From assembly GCA_034670405.1 (NCBI GenBank), contig JAXDDX010000224.1, positions 372,001 through 436,000 of the forward strand: a DNA stretch of 64,000 nt, read 5' to 3'. A program made the position numbers and the translations under genes. Shown in pieces: positions 22,853 through 36,701 of this stretch; position 1 is the stretch's first letter, and every line of letters begins with the position of its first letter. The stretch comes from Hoplostethus atlanticus (taxonomy: Eukaryota; Chordata; Actinopteri; Trachichthyiformes; Trachichthyidae). Under the pieces are notes generated by a model. It was not told the DNA's origin. It was given only the letters and a program-made list of their open reading frames with translations, and ran no database searches.

Positions 22853-24689
22853 ATCAGTCAGAAATGTAGTGGATATCAGCAGGTTTGCTAGTTGTGGTGG
22901 TAAATGATATTAGATGCAGGGACTCTTAGGGTTTAGTGAATTGACTCCTCTAGGGAATAAGATGATTTCCAAAGGAAATTGTCGCCTAGCATGGGGACAG
23001 TGCCATGCAATTTTACTCCCATATTAACATACATATATATGCGGTCTAAAAATATAAATATTGGCATGCCCCATGGAGTCTGGGGGGAGGGCAGATGTGT
23101 TGAGAGGAGAAAATATTTTGTCACTGGTGTTATATTGTCCTGTCAATTGAAGTGGTGAGAATAATAAATGTAAGGCTGTTCATCACGTTGCATATTAATG
23201 CTGAATTGTACGCAGGGGCTGCGGTGACCTGCTAACCTGAGGCGGACCCTGCCGTTGTCAGGAAGGGGGATTTCACGTTGTGTGTTTCAGAATGTTTTAG
23301 AGAAGAAGGGGGGAAAAAAGTAGGTGAGGAAACGTTGAAGCGGCTAGAGGAAATTGAGAAGCTTAGAGTCTTTGATCCTTGGGTGCTTTCACTTATCAGA
23401 AACATTTGTGGTGACACCGCCACAATGGGAGTTCATCATATTAGCTGGTGCCAGCGTTGCTTTCAAGCCTGCCTGTCTATTAATTAAAGCCCATTTGCCA
23501 TGTGGGATAGGACCTATCTAGGCCTACATGCCACCAGCAGTACTGCTCCCATTGCTGTTGCAGGGGCTTTTCTCTTTGAAGGGACAATTTCTCTTTCTGG
23601 AATACTTTGAGGAAAATTAAAAGGTCTCCTGTAGACTACATGGGGATTCCCCCCCTCCCCCATAAAGGGAAAAATATAATCCTTCCCTGCTCAATAACTT
23701 TAAAGCAACTGCTCCAAACCCCTCACCCAACACTCCCAGATTTCAAGTTGCAGAAAACAGCTATTCTTAAAATACTGTCAGTTGCCATTGTTTTTCGTTT
23801 TATTGCTATTTTCCTTCCATTTAGGCAAAGCTAGGTTTGTTAGGGTCTCCATCTTCTTATGTAAAACAAAGAGATTGATGATTCGTTCAGGCTGGCAGGG
23901 ATAGCGTGATAAGATGAGACAGTACTGATCCTTGAAAATTAGGTTAGGTTGTTGCAGCAGCAAATGGTAATAGTAAAGAAAACAGAATATAAAATATAAA
24001 CAGGAAATTATATAATCATAATATAGCAAATGGGGGTAAAATACAAATGACAATTCCATCATTAGAACATGTTAAGTACAATGTATGGGAAAAAATATGG
24101 ATTATAGCATAGTAATCCATATTTTTCCCAAAATAACAACAGCAGAATTTATTAAGAAAATAATGAAAATAATGAATGAGTGATATGTATGAAATAAAAA
24201 TATACCAAAAATATATAATAGGTGGAAACATTATTAAAATCTCAATATATTTTACAGCAAATATACATTATGCACTAAATGTGCATTATAGCCACATTAG
24301 CAGGTCTAGAGAGGGCATACATATAGAATGTGTCTAGGTGTCCATGTGTGCATTGTAAAAAAAAACGATTAATCTTATCAAATATTTTCACTTTACAGGT
24401 GTACGTGTAATAGAGAAAAGTGACAGTGTACAAAGTGTGTGATGAGACTGATGCAGCCTTAACATGAACATCACAAATCCTAATATAGCGTCTATGTTGC
24501 AATCGAGAACACAGGGTATGCATCACAATCTACAAAAAATAGGGCTAATCGTAGAGTTTCTTCTCTTTGTCAAGATCCATCAAGACTTCATCTGTTTCGC
24601 CGGGCTGACCTACTTGTTGATTTTCTTTTATTCCTTGTGTCTTTTTGGACTACTCAATGATGTCTTTGAGAAAACAAATATATGTAAAG

Positions 24690-25190
24690 AGGAGCTACTA
24701 AACTGGGAAGGGGGCTTGAATGGGAGAATAGCAGCCCACTTCTTTGCCATGGAGTGTTCAGTAGCCATCTCTAAATCCTCCTTTCATTTTGCCGACAAAT
24801 GCCAAGAATCTTGTCTGGTGACCCAATGGGAGGCTGATCAGCCAACAAAAGAGAAGCAGTTAACAAAGACCAAACAGGCTAAAATGGGGTTGAGGGCAGT
24901 CAGAAGCCTTGGGCATCCCATTAACAGCCCGTTTGCAAACGATACACACAGGACAATGGGAGACATAGAAATCACAACGCACAGCACAAACAATATGGCA
25001 AACACAAATTAATATAATGTCAGCACTTTTGTTTGCCTTTAATTGAGCCCTTGGCGAGCCTTTTGGAGAACCCCCAGAGTTAGAGACCTCATGCTTACAA
25101 CCATTGTGCATTTTTGCATGGGGTTGATATTAAATTTGCATCTGCAATTCTTTTAGTTAAAGAACAGAAATTGAACTTAGACAGACCTGG
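24690..25190 (+). promoter_or_regulatory. Candidate conserved non-coding block in intron 4
   Basis: A complex, non-repetitive stretch of balanced composition amid simpler AT-rich DNA. It includes TTTAATTGAGCCCTTGG, TTTGCATGGGG and TAATATAATG-type homeodomain/POU-like words. It lies under a 182-codon open frame (24464-25012) that has no recognised domain. The regulatory assignment is by appearance and by the known richness of pax-gene introns in enhancers; no conservation data were available. Confidence 0.35.
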
Positions 25191-28100
25191 TGTTATCTAT
25201 GCTGGGTTAACTTGATATTTTGTGCATGACTTTTTTTTTTTAAGTCACCACTGTGTGGGGATTTGGCATGAGCGATGGCCTCGAGATGTCTGGTTGAATC
25301 CAAATCATTTGGTTCTGCCATGGAACCCACTAGAGAATAAGATAGAAAAACTATCCAGTAAGCTTTCATCCTACACCTAGTCTCAATAAAGAGAAAAGGC
25401 ACTCACAGCTAGCTGCAGGAGCAAACACATGAAACACTGCAACCTATTGGTTTGAAAAACAGTTTCCTGAAATTCATCAAAAAATGATTCCATCGGAAAA
25501 AATGCGCCTCTTCGTCACTTACATTTGTAAGTGTGTTAATCCATAACCGATTCTATTTTTGTGCCAGCAATAAAAGTAAGTGTCACTTAAATTAAACGCT
25601 GGATAAGATCATCTGCATATCATATCAGAGTAGGCTACACTGATTTGCATAGCATTGCTGTCACTCGTACTGTATAGGAATAAATGATGTAGCTTTTGAT
25701 CCTTGAAGAATGTGTAAGATGAAATTCAGAACAATTCTGCGAGTCCACTGTAAAAAAAAAAAAAAGGCTCTCCCTTTGATATTTTTGCACAAAATTAATC
25801 ATGTAATTAATTCAAAATATGAACAACTCTAATGACATTTGGAGACACATTTGCATAGAAATAGTAATACAATATTAAAATTCTTAGTCTTATTAATGAT
25901 AACGATAGATGGCTGTCAATAGAGCAACAATCACAGGCCTCTATGAGAGTAGTAGGATATTGTAATTATTCACGTTTTATTTTTTTTTGGTCACTTTTCA
26001 CGCGCGTAACTGATTATACGTATTACCTTTTTTATAATGTGAACATCCCGGGTTAGGAAAATGGAAGAAGGAATTATTTTAGCGAGTAAGGGAATGCACG
26101 TCTAAAATCCTGTTTGAAATTTCCAGACAAAGGTCTCTCTTCTTGCGTCTATTAGATGGCTTATTCATGGTTTTTCTCTATCAGTCCATGGAGTAAATCA
26201 CATTCACCAAATGCAACCACCCAGTGTAATTGGCTAGGAAATGACCTTAAATATACAGAGATTACTAGCCCATAAAGGCCGTGCAATTTTTTTGGGAGAG
26301 TTAACGTTCACGCCGCTGAAAGGTATGAAAATGGATTAATGGCCATTCCTAAATCACTGCATCAAAATAATTTGAGCCACATATTTAACATGCTATCAGG
26401 CTATAATGTGAATTGTGTTGAGTTCATAAGCTAAAGAGCCACCCCTAATGCTCATGTAAATGCAAGAGGGATGTCACTCTACTATAGTGATTACAATACC
26501 TGAATCTGTGTTCCTGACTATTTTGAAGTTTAACACTGAGGGGGATCACTGTATTTCTCTGAAAGTGGAAGTTAGCTTTAATTAGAGGGGTTTGTTTGGA
26601 TTGAGGTTATATTGAATGATGAGGGAGTGATTATAAGGGCTTTATAATGCCCTAACCCGGAAGTGTGCAACCCATAAACCTCACAAGACTTATGATATCT
26701 GATTTTCTGAATGAAATAATCTCCATCCTCTTCAGTGGAGGATGTATGTAAATAACTACAGCAGCCGTGTGATGATTTGTGGCTGATTGGAAACTTCTGA
26801 CACTTCTTTACATCTTTACATATATTTCTGTACCATGCATTCCATGTTGCACCTGGGCCATTCTGAGATAAATGTAGCCCACAGCTAAATTCTCCTAAAA
26901 AAAAAAGGAGATTGCAACCATGCCTTAGATGAAATGAAGATATGAGTGGAAATAAAATGAAATGTTTTTCTAGAAGTGAGGATGTGTGGAAATGTGAGGA
27001 CATTACTACATTACTTAAAATCGTTGGCCCTCTGAAAGGTGTGACCATGGACAAATAGTGTGTTGATTTTCAATTATTCATTTGATGTTGATCAAAATAC
27101 CATCAAATTAATGTTCACAGCCGCTATATTATTGGATTTATCAAAACTACTAAAAGTGCATAGCCCCCAATATTGACCTCTTTGCAATATCAGCCTTAAA
27201 GTCAACTGTTTGTGACTTTTGTCATTTAGCATTTTTAGCCAAGTACACACATTTGTGGAAGATGAGAGCGTGGACTGAAAAAAAATCCCTTCATGTCTGC
27301 TTTCCAACATGGTAGACAAGCAGTCACTAACAAGGAAAAAGGAGAAAAGGACTAGAGAGGCCTGTCTGTTATTCTGTGTTTGCGTTTGCTATTCAAGGAG
27401 TTGATGAACTCCTCCAAAAGTTTATTAAGGGGAAGGAAACAATATGAACCAAAGGCTTGAGGCAACTGGGCTGACAGTTTATAAAGTGGCGGCCATTGTG
27501 GTCCAAAGGCAGATGCATGAATACCTCTGAATAGACTCCCTCAAAGTGACACGATTGAGCTAGACAACAGCAAAATGCTAAAAGGGAAGGTTTCTCCGCT
27601 GCACCACCAAGACGATTGGTAGTTCTAATTCTTCTCCTTTGCATTAATGTACATCTGCAGTGGGAGGGGTGGAGCTGGGAGGGGTTAAAGTGGTCCAGTC
27701 AATGCAGTGGGTTTTACTGGTGTTTTGGTGTTTAAGTAAAAGCCTGTTGCCCACGCCCACTCCAGGCAGCAGGTGTCTTGACACTATGAGGGGAAATATG
27801 CTAATGGTAATGGACAGACATTTACTTCTGCAGCTCTCGCTCTTTTCACAGTTGCACCAGTTGAATGTGTGATCAGTATCATTTTGGACTGTCGGTATAC
27901 CCTTTTTGGTTTAATGCCAGAACTCTATGTATAAATATCCTTAACAGCAACAATAACTTTGAAAGAAAGCCATCATTATCGCAGGGATGGGCAATTTTAG
28001 GGTCGAAAGTTGTTCCACAGTCTTTAGGTAATTGTTAAAATCATTCTTAAGACATTTTATTGTGTAATGTTGAGCAAATTCTTTGTGCATTTTGAGTAGA

Positions 28101-29304
28101 GAAAAAGTTCGTACCGGTAATATTCCTCATACATTGCAAGACCCCAAAATATCTACCTAATGTTGTGTTTCTCTTGAAATTGTCTTGAAATGGTTTTTAT
28201 TGCATTATATTCATTGAAGCGCTGGAATTTTGAAAGTTTGTAATTCATCATGAAGTGCAACAGAATGTGAATTATATACGGCGCATTTTGAGGCATTTGA
28301 ACGTCATCGTCTCATAAAGTTAACGGCCAGTAACTTTATACACCAAAGAAAATTTTGTATTGGCATTTGTTGTTCATTTTGGCCTTTGAATAGGATATAT
28401 TATGTTCAAATAGACAAGTAGTTTATCTTTCCAACCATACAAATTGGAGATTCACAAGGATCTCAGAGTCTCAAGGTCTTGAAACCTGGATAGATCCTCA
28501 GCACTTCCGACTTTCCAAGATCGGCATCTTGGAAAGTTGTGGCTGAATGCAGGCCATTCCCAGGGGAAATGACCTGGCAACATCTTGGATTTGCAAGGCA
28601 ACAGTCTGCGGCAGGCGTCACCATTAGCAGCACAATCGGACGCCGCGAGCCCTTGGGTGCTCACAAGGCTGTGGACTTGCAATACAAAGGGTGACAAAAC
28701 AGAGGGTGCTGGGGTGGGGGTTGGGTATGGATCTAAAGGAGAGCAGATTAATGGAGGAATTACATTCAGACTGCTATTAGAGAACATAAAGACTTGAGAA
28801 ACAAAGCAGCACAGAGTAAAAAGATTGTGTTTTGTGAGGTGCCTTGCAAAAACAACCGGCAAAGGCATCTGTTTGCTCTCCATTTCCTTGGTCAGCAAAG
28901 ACAGTGAAAGTACTGTGCTCAACTGAGCTATCTACAGATGTCCAAGATTTCTTTTGTTTCTGAAGTCTTCTTGCTGTTACCAACATTTTGACTATTGTCT
29001 TTCCAAAAAAAAATGATACGCATTTATATTTTTATTTATAGTACACATAATGTCTGTTGATGCCTTTGGATGATGACATCTTAATGGCAAAATAATGTCT
29101 GGTGAAAACATAGGATGGTGAGGAAATGGGAGGTTGGGATTTGCTCGACTCTCAAGAGTTTTGCCTCACTAAGTGTTCTTGGAAGAATATGATATATAAA
29201 GATGATTATTGCAATTGATAGGGAATTAAGAAAAAAATACTTATTTTCTCATCCACACTGCATTTTATGAACATGTAAGGGGTCATGTACAGTTTGGAAT
29301 CAGT

Positions 29305-29790
29305 TAGGGTTAGACCGATATTTGGGTTTGCGTATATATCAGGCCGATATTGCCTTTTAAAAAAAACAAACTATTGGATATGGATTTTTGATTTGTTTAA
29401 TTATTCATTAATTCTTTTGGTTAATTAATTCTTAATTTAAAGGCAGTAATGTATCCCAGATTTTTGAAGAGGTCTGGTGGGTCTCCCTGCCTTAAAGAGC
29501 TGCTAACCCTAAAAGAATTTCACTAGTCTGGGTTTTAATGGAGAGCTTTAGTGTCCGTGATGGTCGAAATGCTGTTTCAGAGGCTTTTCACCCTGATGAG
29601 GTTAAAATTGTAAGGAGTAAATGGGTATAGGGGTAATAAAACACTGAACACTTGGCATTTTTTGGCATACAATTGTCAAATTTAAAGCTATTGAATATCA
29701 ACGTAAAAATAGAAGCTATGGGCAGCTTCAACACAGGTATCGGTATTGACCTTCAAAAACCCAAGAAAAACACAACACCTGGAGATTCAG
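29305..29790. mobile_element. Dispersed repeat of unknown family, copy B
   Basis: Left end 'gggttagaccgatatttggg' and 'ggccgatattgcc', right end 'aggtatcggtattgacc'. The ACCGATAT/ATCGGT words at both ends are typical of a dispersed fish repeat. The interior at about 29515-29610 matches copy A (14686-14775) in reverse complement. No open frame of note. Class not determined. Confidence 0.5.
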
Positions 29791-30379
29791 GGTTTTCACC
29801 TCATCAGTAGTGTCATTTTTAGGGGTAAAGCCAAATGGAGGTGTTTGAAGAGTCATTGAATATTACATATACTTTACTGTTTTACTAAATTCTCTCAGTG
29901 TTAAATTAGCCTGGTGTATGACTTTATTAGACAGCCATGACAGTGATACATCAGTGGATTAAAACAGCATTATTGTCTTGGTCTCTATGTGACTAGCTTA
30001 TTTTGACCTGGGGGTTACGGCTAGCTGATATATCTCTACCCATCAAAACCACCTTTTTTTGCCAGAACTGTCAAAGATGCACCTAAGGAACACAGATTGT
30101 CTCTTTCTGTAGCTTAAAGATCATTTCCCCCTTAGTGTCAAAAAGTATTTTTTTTTCTTTCTGATTTGCCCCATCATTTATTCTGAGATCGCTAGCCAAA
30201 GTTGAGCACATAAAAATCAAGATCAGCTGATTTCTTTGTACTTATTAGACTTTCACATCATGTATCTGCTGTGGTCACCAGAAATGTGTGTGCCAATGAA
30301 CAACAATAATTTGAGACTGATTGCATTACGAAATATGGCATGGTTTAAAATGATGGAGCACACGGCACTTGTCCAGTTT

Positions 30380-30720
30380 TGCAGGCCTGATTAGTAGTTA
30401 ACACCATGGCCTAATGGCTTAAAAATGATCATCAGCCCACGCCACTTACAGCCATAAAATCACCCATTTTCTGCTCTTTAGCTGCTTTGCCCTGGAATCT
30501 TTCTCCCTGCTTTATTTGTATGTGTTTTTTTTGCTCTCATACACAAAGGCAATAAACATGTTCCCAGAGTGTTGCAAATCAGAAATTTGCTCCCCCCCCC
30601 AACCCCCACCAACTGTGAATGTGATGGCCAGTGTGAGAGCAGACATTTTTCAGGGCTGCCCAGCTGCGAGAGTGACGGCTCAGCTTCAAACAGCAGGGCT
30701 TGTCTTACACTTTTAACTAC
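30380..30720 (+). promoter_or_regulatory. Candidate conserved non-coding block in intron 4
   Basis: A non-repetitive stretch with words such as 'ctgattagtagttaac', 'atggcctaatggcttaaaaa' and 'gccataaaatcaccc', which resemble homeodomain and Hox/Cdx sites. It is flanked on the right by a poly-C tract. It is inferred from texture only. Confidence 0.3.
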
Positions 30721-30762
30721 TGGGCTTATTTAAGCATCCATTGGCTCTATGTCCTCGGGCTA

Positions 30763-30793
30763 CCCCCCCTCCCCCCCCCCCCCCCCCCCCCCC
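30763..30793. repeat. Poly-C tract with one interruption
   Basis: A C run of about 30 bases interrupted by a single T, followed by CA-rich sequence to about 30840. Confidence 0.9.
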
Positions 30794-32694
30794 ACAACAC
30801 AACACTGCTACAAACACACACCCCACACCAAAACACACTATAGGCCAACTATACCTTTATATACTAAAAATCAAACATTGTCAGATCCAAAAAGGGACGT
30901 TTCTAAAATTGAATAAATACGTTTGATTTGGTCTTATGTAATATTTTGTATTGACAAAAGACAAAGATGCTTTTTCTCTGAAGTCATAAGCTGGCCAGCT
31001 GTTCACCCAGTAGATGTCAGATCTGCCTGAAAAGGGACAGCAGAAGAAACAGGGAGGAATGAGTTTTTTTTCCCCTGGCCTGGTATTAAGAGGCCGCTCG
31101 CCACTGGAGTGACAAGCCACCAGATTCAGCGCTCAGTTATCCCTTCCCTCTCCAATAAACGTATCAGGGTGCATTTTAAAGCACCTTTTAACCATAATCT
31201 GTGAAGAGACTCAACAAGCCCATATCACTTCAATTTGTTTGCAGGGGTAAGAATCTCCACTCCTATGATTGCTAATCTGCTTTTTTCAAAATAAGATTAT
31301 TCTATTGCTCTTTAAAACTTTTTGCAATTGCTTTTTTAAGCCTCGAGCTGTCCACTAAGGGCTTTGGTGTGTACAGTATATCTCAAATATGCCTCTTATT
31401 ATTATATTTGCTCCCAGCCATAATCTGTGTCAGTGTTTATATTGACAGTCAGCAATTTTGTTTATGTGGCTATTTTTTTTTATTATCAGTAAATAAAGAC
31501 ACTTGCATGCCACTGCCTCAGGAAGAAAGCAGATAAAGACTTTGCATTTAATAATTGTTAGTTTGCTAAGACATAATGCCTTGATAAGGCCAGCATCTTT
31601 GTGAGGGCTGGATTGAGTTCAGTGCCAGTTCCATGAAGCATTTACTGAGAGGACACAATTTGTATGCAATGTGTTTCCACAGTAAAACAACAACAACAAA
31701 TGTTGTTTTTTTTGCTAGTTGTGGCTACACTTTTTGAACACGATCAAGCCTGAGAGTGCAAATGTTTCTAAATCTTACTATTTTACTCATCGCTGTTAAA
31801 CTGCCTACTTTGCACACTCCACTTTTGTGCTTATTATAAATTTTTTTGCTGTGCTTGTTGTGACTAAATACCATTGTGTGGAAGCTGTTTTGGAACAATG
31901 GCTGGAACAATATTGAACTGTCTGAATGGGAGCACGTACAGAAGCAGCAGCTTCGAACATAGTGCTAGTCTAGGCTTCAGTTGAGTTTTGCCTATAATGG
32001 GCCCACTTGGGCTTGGATTTGAGGCCCTTTGTTGATGGATTGGGTTCTGGTGCCAACTGGCAGATTTCACTTTCTTTTGTGTTCTTTCATAATTTTAGAA
32101 GTTTAGCTTTGACCTCAATTAGTCAAGTTTTTCAAAGCATGAAATTAGGATCCCATATTGTCAGTACAGGGATGAAAATCTGCAAGTGAAGGGGAAAATG
32201 TGGCATTATGGCAAAAATGACACGTATGAAGCAGATATTACTCCTCATCTCTATATTTGGAAAACATACGCATTTAATAGAACCTTTTCTATTTAAATAA
32301 AAACAAAAGCAATTGCCAGGAGTGTTTCACACACCTGAACAGCTACTTTGTTTTTCCAAAGAAAACATGTTTAACTGTTGGCAGGTAGAAATCTCACCAG
32401 TAGCTGTAGACAGTGGAAAGGCATTATTGACAATTAAAATGGAAATTGTTGAAAATTATATTTTTCTCAACTGAAGAAGTGTTTTTTCCTATCAAACACG
32501 TGTATATTTGGAGAAATTAGTGACCATAGGAGGTATTGTTGTCATTTTCATTATGAGACAAAACTATTTTCAATTCTGGACTTGATGTATGTGACTTCCT
32601 GGAATTTGTTCATCATCATTATCACCGTCCTCAAATCGTTTTAGCAATATCAAACTTTGGATTTGTTTAATTGAAACAACACGCACTAAAAGAC

Positions 32695-32990
32695 CTGGGG
32701 CATGTTCCACTCCAACTACCTTCTCAATGTCACAGCTCTGCTCCGTCTGACCTTTTTAATACTTAAATATGCAGGCAGCACTTTGCTGCGCTGCTCGGCC
32801 ACAGAGAGTCAATATGTCAGTGTTTATTGAAGGCCTGCGGAGCTCAGTGGGGTTTGGCAGCCCTCTTTTCATGGCCGGCAGGCCCCCTGAGGTGCTGCCT
32901 CTATTGGCCCTGAAAATGCCCGGGAGACTCCCAGCCCTCCGTTGTTTAAGGTGAGCCGACTCCTCCCATAGAGGCGGCCGACTAGAATGG
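32695..32990 (+). promoter_or_regulatory. Candidate conserved non-coding block in intron 4
   Basis: A GC-balanced, complex stretch standing out from AT-rich neighbours, with 'cttaaatatgcaggcagc', 'tgtttattgaaggcctgc' (Hox/Fox-like words) and 'cccgggagactcccagc'. An open frame at 32769-32954 has no recognised homology. The regulatory role is inference. Confidence 0.3.
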
Positions 32991-33327
32991 TGTGTTCACA
33001 GAGGCTTCAGAGCCATGATAAAAATGACTAAAAGCCCATCACCCATCCCCTCTCCTCTCCACATCGTTCTATTCATTGATTCTCTCCCGACCAAACTTCC
33101 CCAAACCGCTGGGGCTTGTGAGTGTACCATCGTTCATGGCCTTGTCCTCCGCTGTACTGTTTGCTTGTTCTCCAATACCGGGAATTTTCTATCTTGAATA
33201 AAACACATATTATTCCATGTACACTAACATATTCCTTTATGCCCCCATTTGATCAATAGTAGCATTTATGACAGAAGATATTCACACTTAGAGATCTGTC
33301 AAATTCTTCTTATTATGCTTCTTAATG

Positions 33328-33388
33328 TACTACTACTACTACTACTACTGATACTGCTACTACTACTGCTGCTGCTGCTACTACTACT
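33328..33388. repeat. CTA/CTG trinucleotide microsatellite
   Basis: An interrupted CTA and CTG run, followed by an AATAAT tract to about 33432. The leucine-rich open frame across it is a repeat artefact. Confidence 0.9.
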
Positions 33389-34599
33389 CCCACTAATGTC
33401 ACTGATGCTAGTAATAATAAAAATAATAATAACATAATCAATTCAGGAAGTGGATTTTCTCCAAATTTCAATAACTGGAAATCATTTTCCAGGAACAGGT
33501 TCTTAGACCCCCGCTATAAAGTAATAATTGAGTTTTTCAAGGCTCATTATCGTGTACTATGAATTGTAGTGTACATATTGAATTGACGTTTCTAGCAGCT
33601 CGTCAGTGGTACATGGTGTCAGAACGTCAGGAGAGCAGACAGGTTGGTTAAATCCAGCCCTGGGGCCAAGCAGATAGTAGAGAAACAGATGCTTGTCAGA
33701 GATACTATACCATAATAAGCTGTTTGTACTATACTCTCACACACAAATAGAATGGCTGCGGAGTGACTACAGCAAAATTTAAGCGCCGACAGGCGATCTT
33801 GCAGACAAGACATGTTTTTTTATATTTGTTTAATATATTTGTCACTGACTATCATTTGTTGAGCAGATTTATTCAGTTAGTGTGGACTTGGTCAGTGCTC
33901 GTGCTACAAAACTGAAAGTGGAGCTTGATTGTAATTATACTGGAACTAATATTCTTTTCAAAATAACACATAATGAGTTTCATGCAGCTCTCCAGAGCTC
34001 TGTCAGTTTTTGTCTCTCCCTGTCTTGGTCAAAGTCCGGAACGAAACACCACTGGTGTCAACATTCAGCACCAAAACCCACAAATCACTGTTTACAGAAG
34101 TGCATTATTACAGAAAATAAGGCAATAAGACTGGATTCTTTGGTATGCCTAAATAGTACCTGTATTTGTTGTGGTGAAAAGATCCCAGGCCCTCTTCGTG
34201 TGCTTCTGCAGAAACACTCTGGTGTTAAAAAGCAATAGATAACATGCATTATCTCTACATGGTACTGCGTCCTCTGAGATATTGACAATGACTTTATACT
34301 GGAAGATGTTTTAAAGTTTATTGGATATATAGGACATATGTTAAAAACCTATGTGTCTCAAAATGATCAAGGGTAACGCAAAAGAGTCCCATTCTTACTT
34401 TAGGCTTAAAGTAAATACAGTGGATTTGGGTCTTGAGAAAATGTGTGAATTACATCGACAATTCTCTCTGCAGTCGCTTCCCTACTATTGCTAGCAAGAT
34501 GACCCGTCGGGGGAAGCACTCAGTATGATTAACCGGCTTATTTAATTACAATTTAACAAGACAATTTGTTAATTTTTGATTCCATTTTAGATTGCTTCT

Positions 34600-35240
34600 T
34601 CAATTAGGAGGTCAAGAATGTCTTTTTTGTTGCAAACATATTGCACTTGTGAATGCCTCGGACCCCAGAGGAAAGTGCACATTCTGAGATATTTAATTAG
34701 GCGCTAATTTGGTGATAAAACGCGACGGTTTCTCTCTCGAACCTTCAAATGGGAATACAGCTGTCATTATTTGGTAATCAAAATGTCCCTTTATACTGCA
34801 ACAATGAATAACTGGCTTTGAATTTGACTATAATGTTGTAATTTGATTCGTTTTGAGTGAGTGTGTTGCAGTACATGATGTGACAAACGATATGATACAA
34901 AAAAAAAAAGGCATGGATGTATTTCTATAGAATTGTGATTCACAGTGTAACCCACTGGATCTCTATTGTGAAATCGGAGCATATGTTTTTATTTACGCTG
35001 TGGCACATTTGCAAGCCCCTGTATGTGAGGAGCTTTGCCATGCTCCCCGTCGCCTGATAAGACGTGGTATGCCAATCGTGGGGGTCTGGTGGAGACAAAG
35101 ATGAGGTCCAGGTTGAGCCTCTCTATCGGCTCTAGGCGTCTGTCTCATTACCATAATCTCTAGTTCCCATTATCGGCGAGAGAGACTGGAAGAGAGAAGC
35201 TGACCTTCCTGATCCAGTCGGCTGTCAAACTTTATTTCAT
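34600..35240 (+). promoter_or_regulatory. Candidate conserved non-coding block in intron 4 (best looking)
   Basis: Two dense sub-blocks. At about 34655-34745, 'atttaattaggcgctaattt' is a paired TAATTA/TAATT arrangement typical of homeodomain targets. At about 35000-35200 there is complex sequence with 'gtctcattaccataatctc' and 'cccattatcggcgagag'. No repeats and no reading frame of note. I infer a cis-regulatory element of the pax7 locus from composition and site density; alignment would decide. Confidence 0.4.
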
Positions 35241-36675
35241 TCCGTCCCGCGGATCCTCATTGTCTCGCCGTCCAAAGCCTGCGCGGAGCTGCTGCTAGTG
35301 TGCGATACCAAACCGTCGAATGGCGTTCAGGTTGTCAGCGCCGCCGCCCGACACTGCTGGCGACACTGGTACTGTACACGTCCTCTCCAGCAGCCTGCCA
35401 GCCCGTTTCATTTACATTCACAAACATTTCCTAGATTCGCTCACTGAGCCACACATATATAACACCAATCTTAAAAGTCTTAAGAAAATTAAGGGGAGAG
35501 ACAGGACGGCGAGAGAAAACCTTAAGGCAGACACGAGGGCCAAATCGATGCGATGTGGGTTGACAGAGAGAGAGAGAGAGGAAGTGTCAGAGACAGAAAA
35601 TAATGCAAAGCATGGAAGCGTCATTTTGCTACCATCCCTCCCCCCACCGCTGCCCCTCTTCTCCCCTAAATCCACCAGCATGTGGAGGGAAAACAAATAA
35701 AGTCCATGCCTTCGCTGCAGCACCCCGAGGACTCGGAGGTGCCTTTTGGAAAGTGATCCCAGCCCACCGCACCGGCCTCAAGTGTTGTCACACCACGTTA
35801 GCGCCAAATCGCTTTGCAGCAACCCCCTCTCCTCCACCAACCCACCAACAAAAAAACAAGATATGTATGTGAACGCATTCTTTACAGGTTGTGTGTATAT
35901 ATATAATTTTTTTGCCTTCGTTTTAGGAAAACAAATCTTTGTGATGACTAAAATGGTGGAGGAATTGATTTAATTAATGCAGCACCATGTCCTGCGGCCA
36001 CATGTAATCCGTTGAGAATTCTCTAGCAGGAGCTTTTGAGGGGGGCGGTAGGGGGGAATACAAAAAGATATCCTCCGTGAGACTCTTCCAGTGGCCTGTA
36101 ATGGGAGCCTCCAACTAATCCCATAATTCCTTGTTTAATTAAACTACAGAGCCGACCCTGTAGTTTTCTAAGCCCGTTTGATGGGCCTTTTCTTTTTTTC
36201 AGTGTTTTGTTATTTCACCGGTATGTTACCAACTTTTACTCATCCTAAATACAGTTACATACAATCAAATAAACAAGCTGTCGGGACTTTTGAAAAATAT
36301 CCACCTCCGTCCACACGCTCCACAGTCAATACGTAGAAGACATTGCATCAGTATCCGAGCGTATTTTAGACATAACTGTATGTATGTGACTTTTCAAGTT
36401 TATATCAAATGTAGACCTGTAAATTTGCAAACCTTGGCTTTGCAAAAAGAGTTTGTCGTAGTCTTATATACTGTTACTTCTGTAGTAGCGGGTAAACCTA
36501 CTTAAAACCAGTTACCTACCTTTTTCTTTGCATAATAGAGTTTACACATCTTTTCCTTGGACATGAATCTTTGTCAAGTAAATTTCTAGTATACATCATA
36601 ATAAGTAAGTTCAAGTAAGTCACATGAGGATATAAAAAACATGACATAACATGAATTACTTTTCAAAACATATTA

Positions 36676-36701
36676 CTCTATTCTATTCTATTCTATTCTA
36701 T
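36676..36701. repeat. TTCTA pentanucleotide microsatellite
   Basis: About five TTCTA units in tandem. Confidence 0.9.

Noticed and set aside
26578-27054. 158-codon minus-strand open frame in intron 4
   Set aside because: No motif recognised, no splice or start context, and no sign of codon bias.
28452-28922. 156-codon minus-strand open frame in intron 4
   Set aside because: No family resemblance and antisense to pax7; it lies in complex non-coding sequence and is likely chance.
35320-35872. Proline-rich and serine-rich open frames near 35.3-35.9 kb
   Set aside because: Overlapping frames on both strands across GA- and C-rich patches, without homology or splice sites that would fit pax7.
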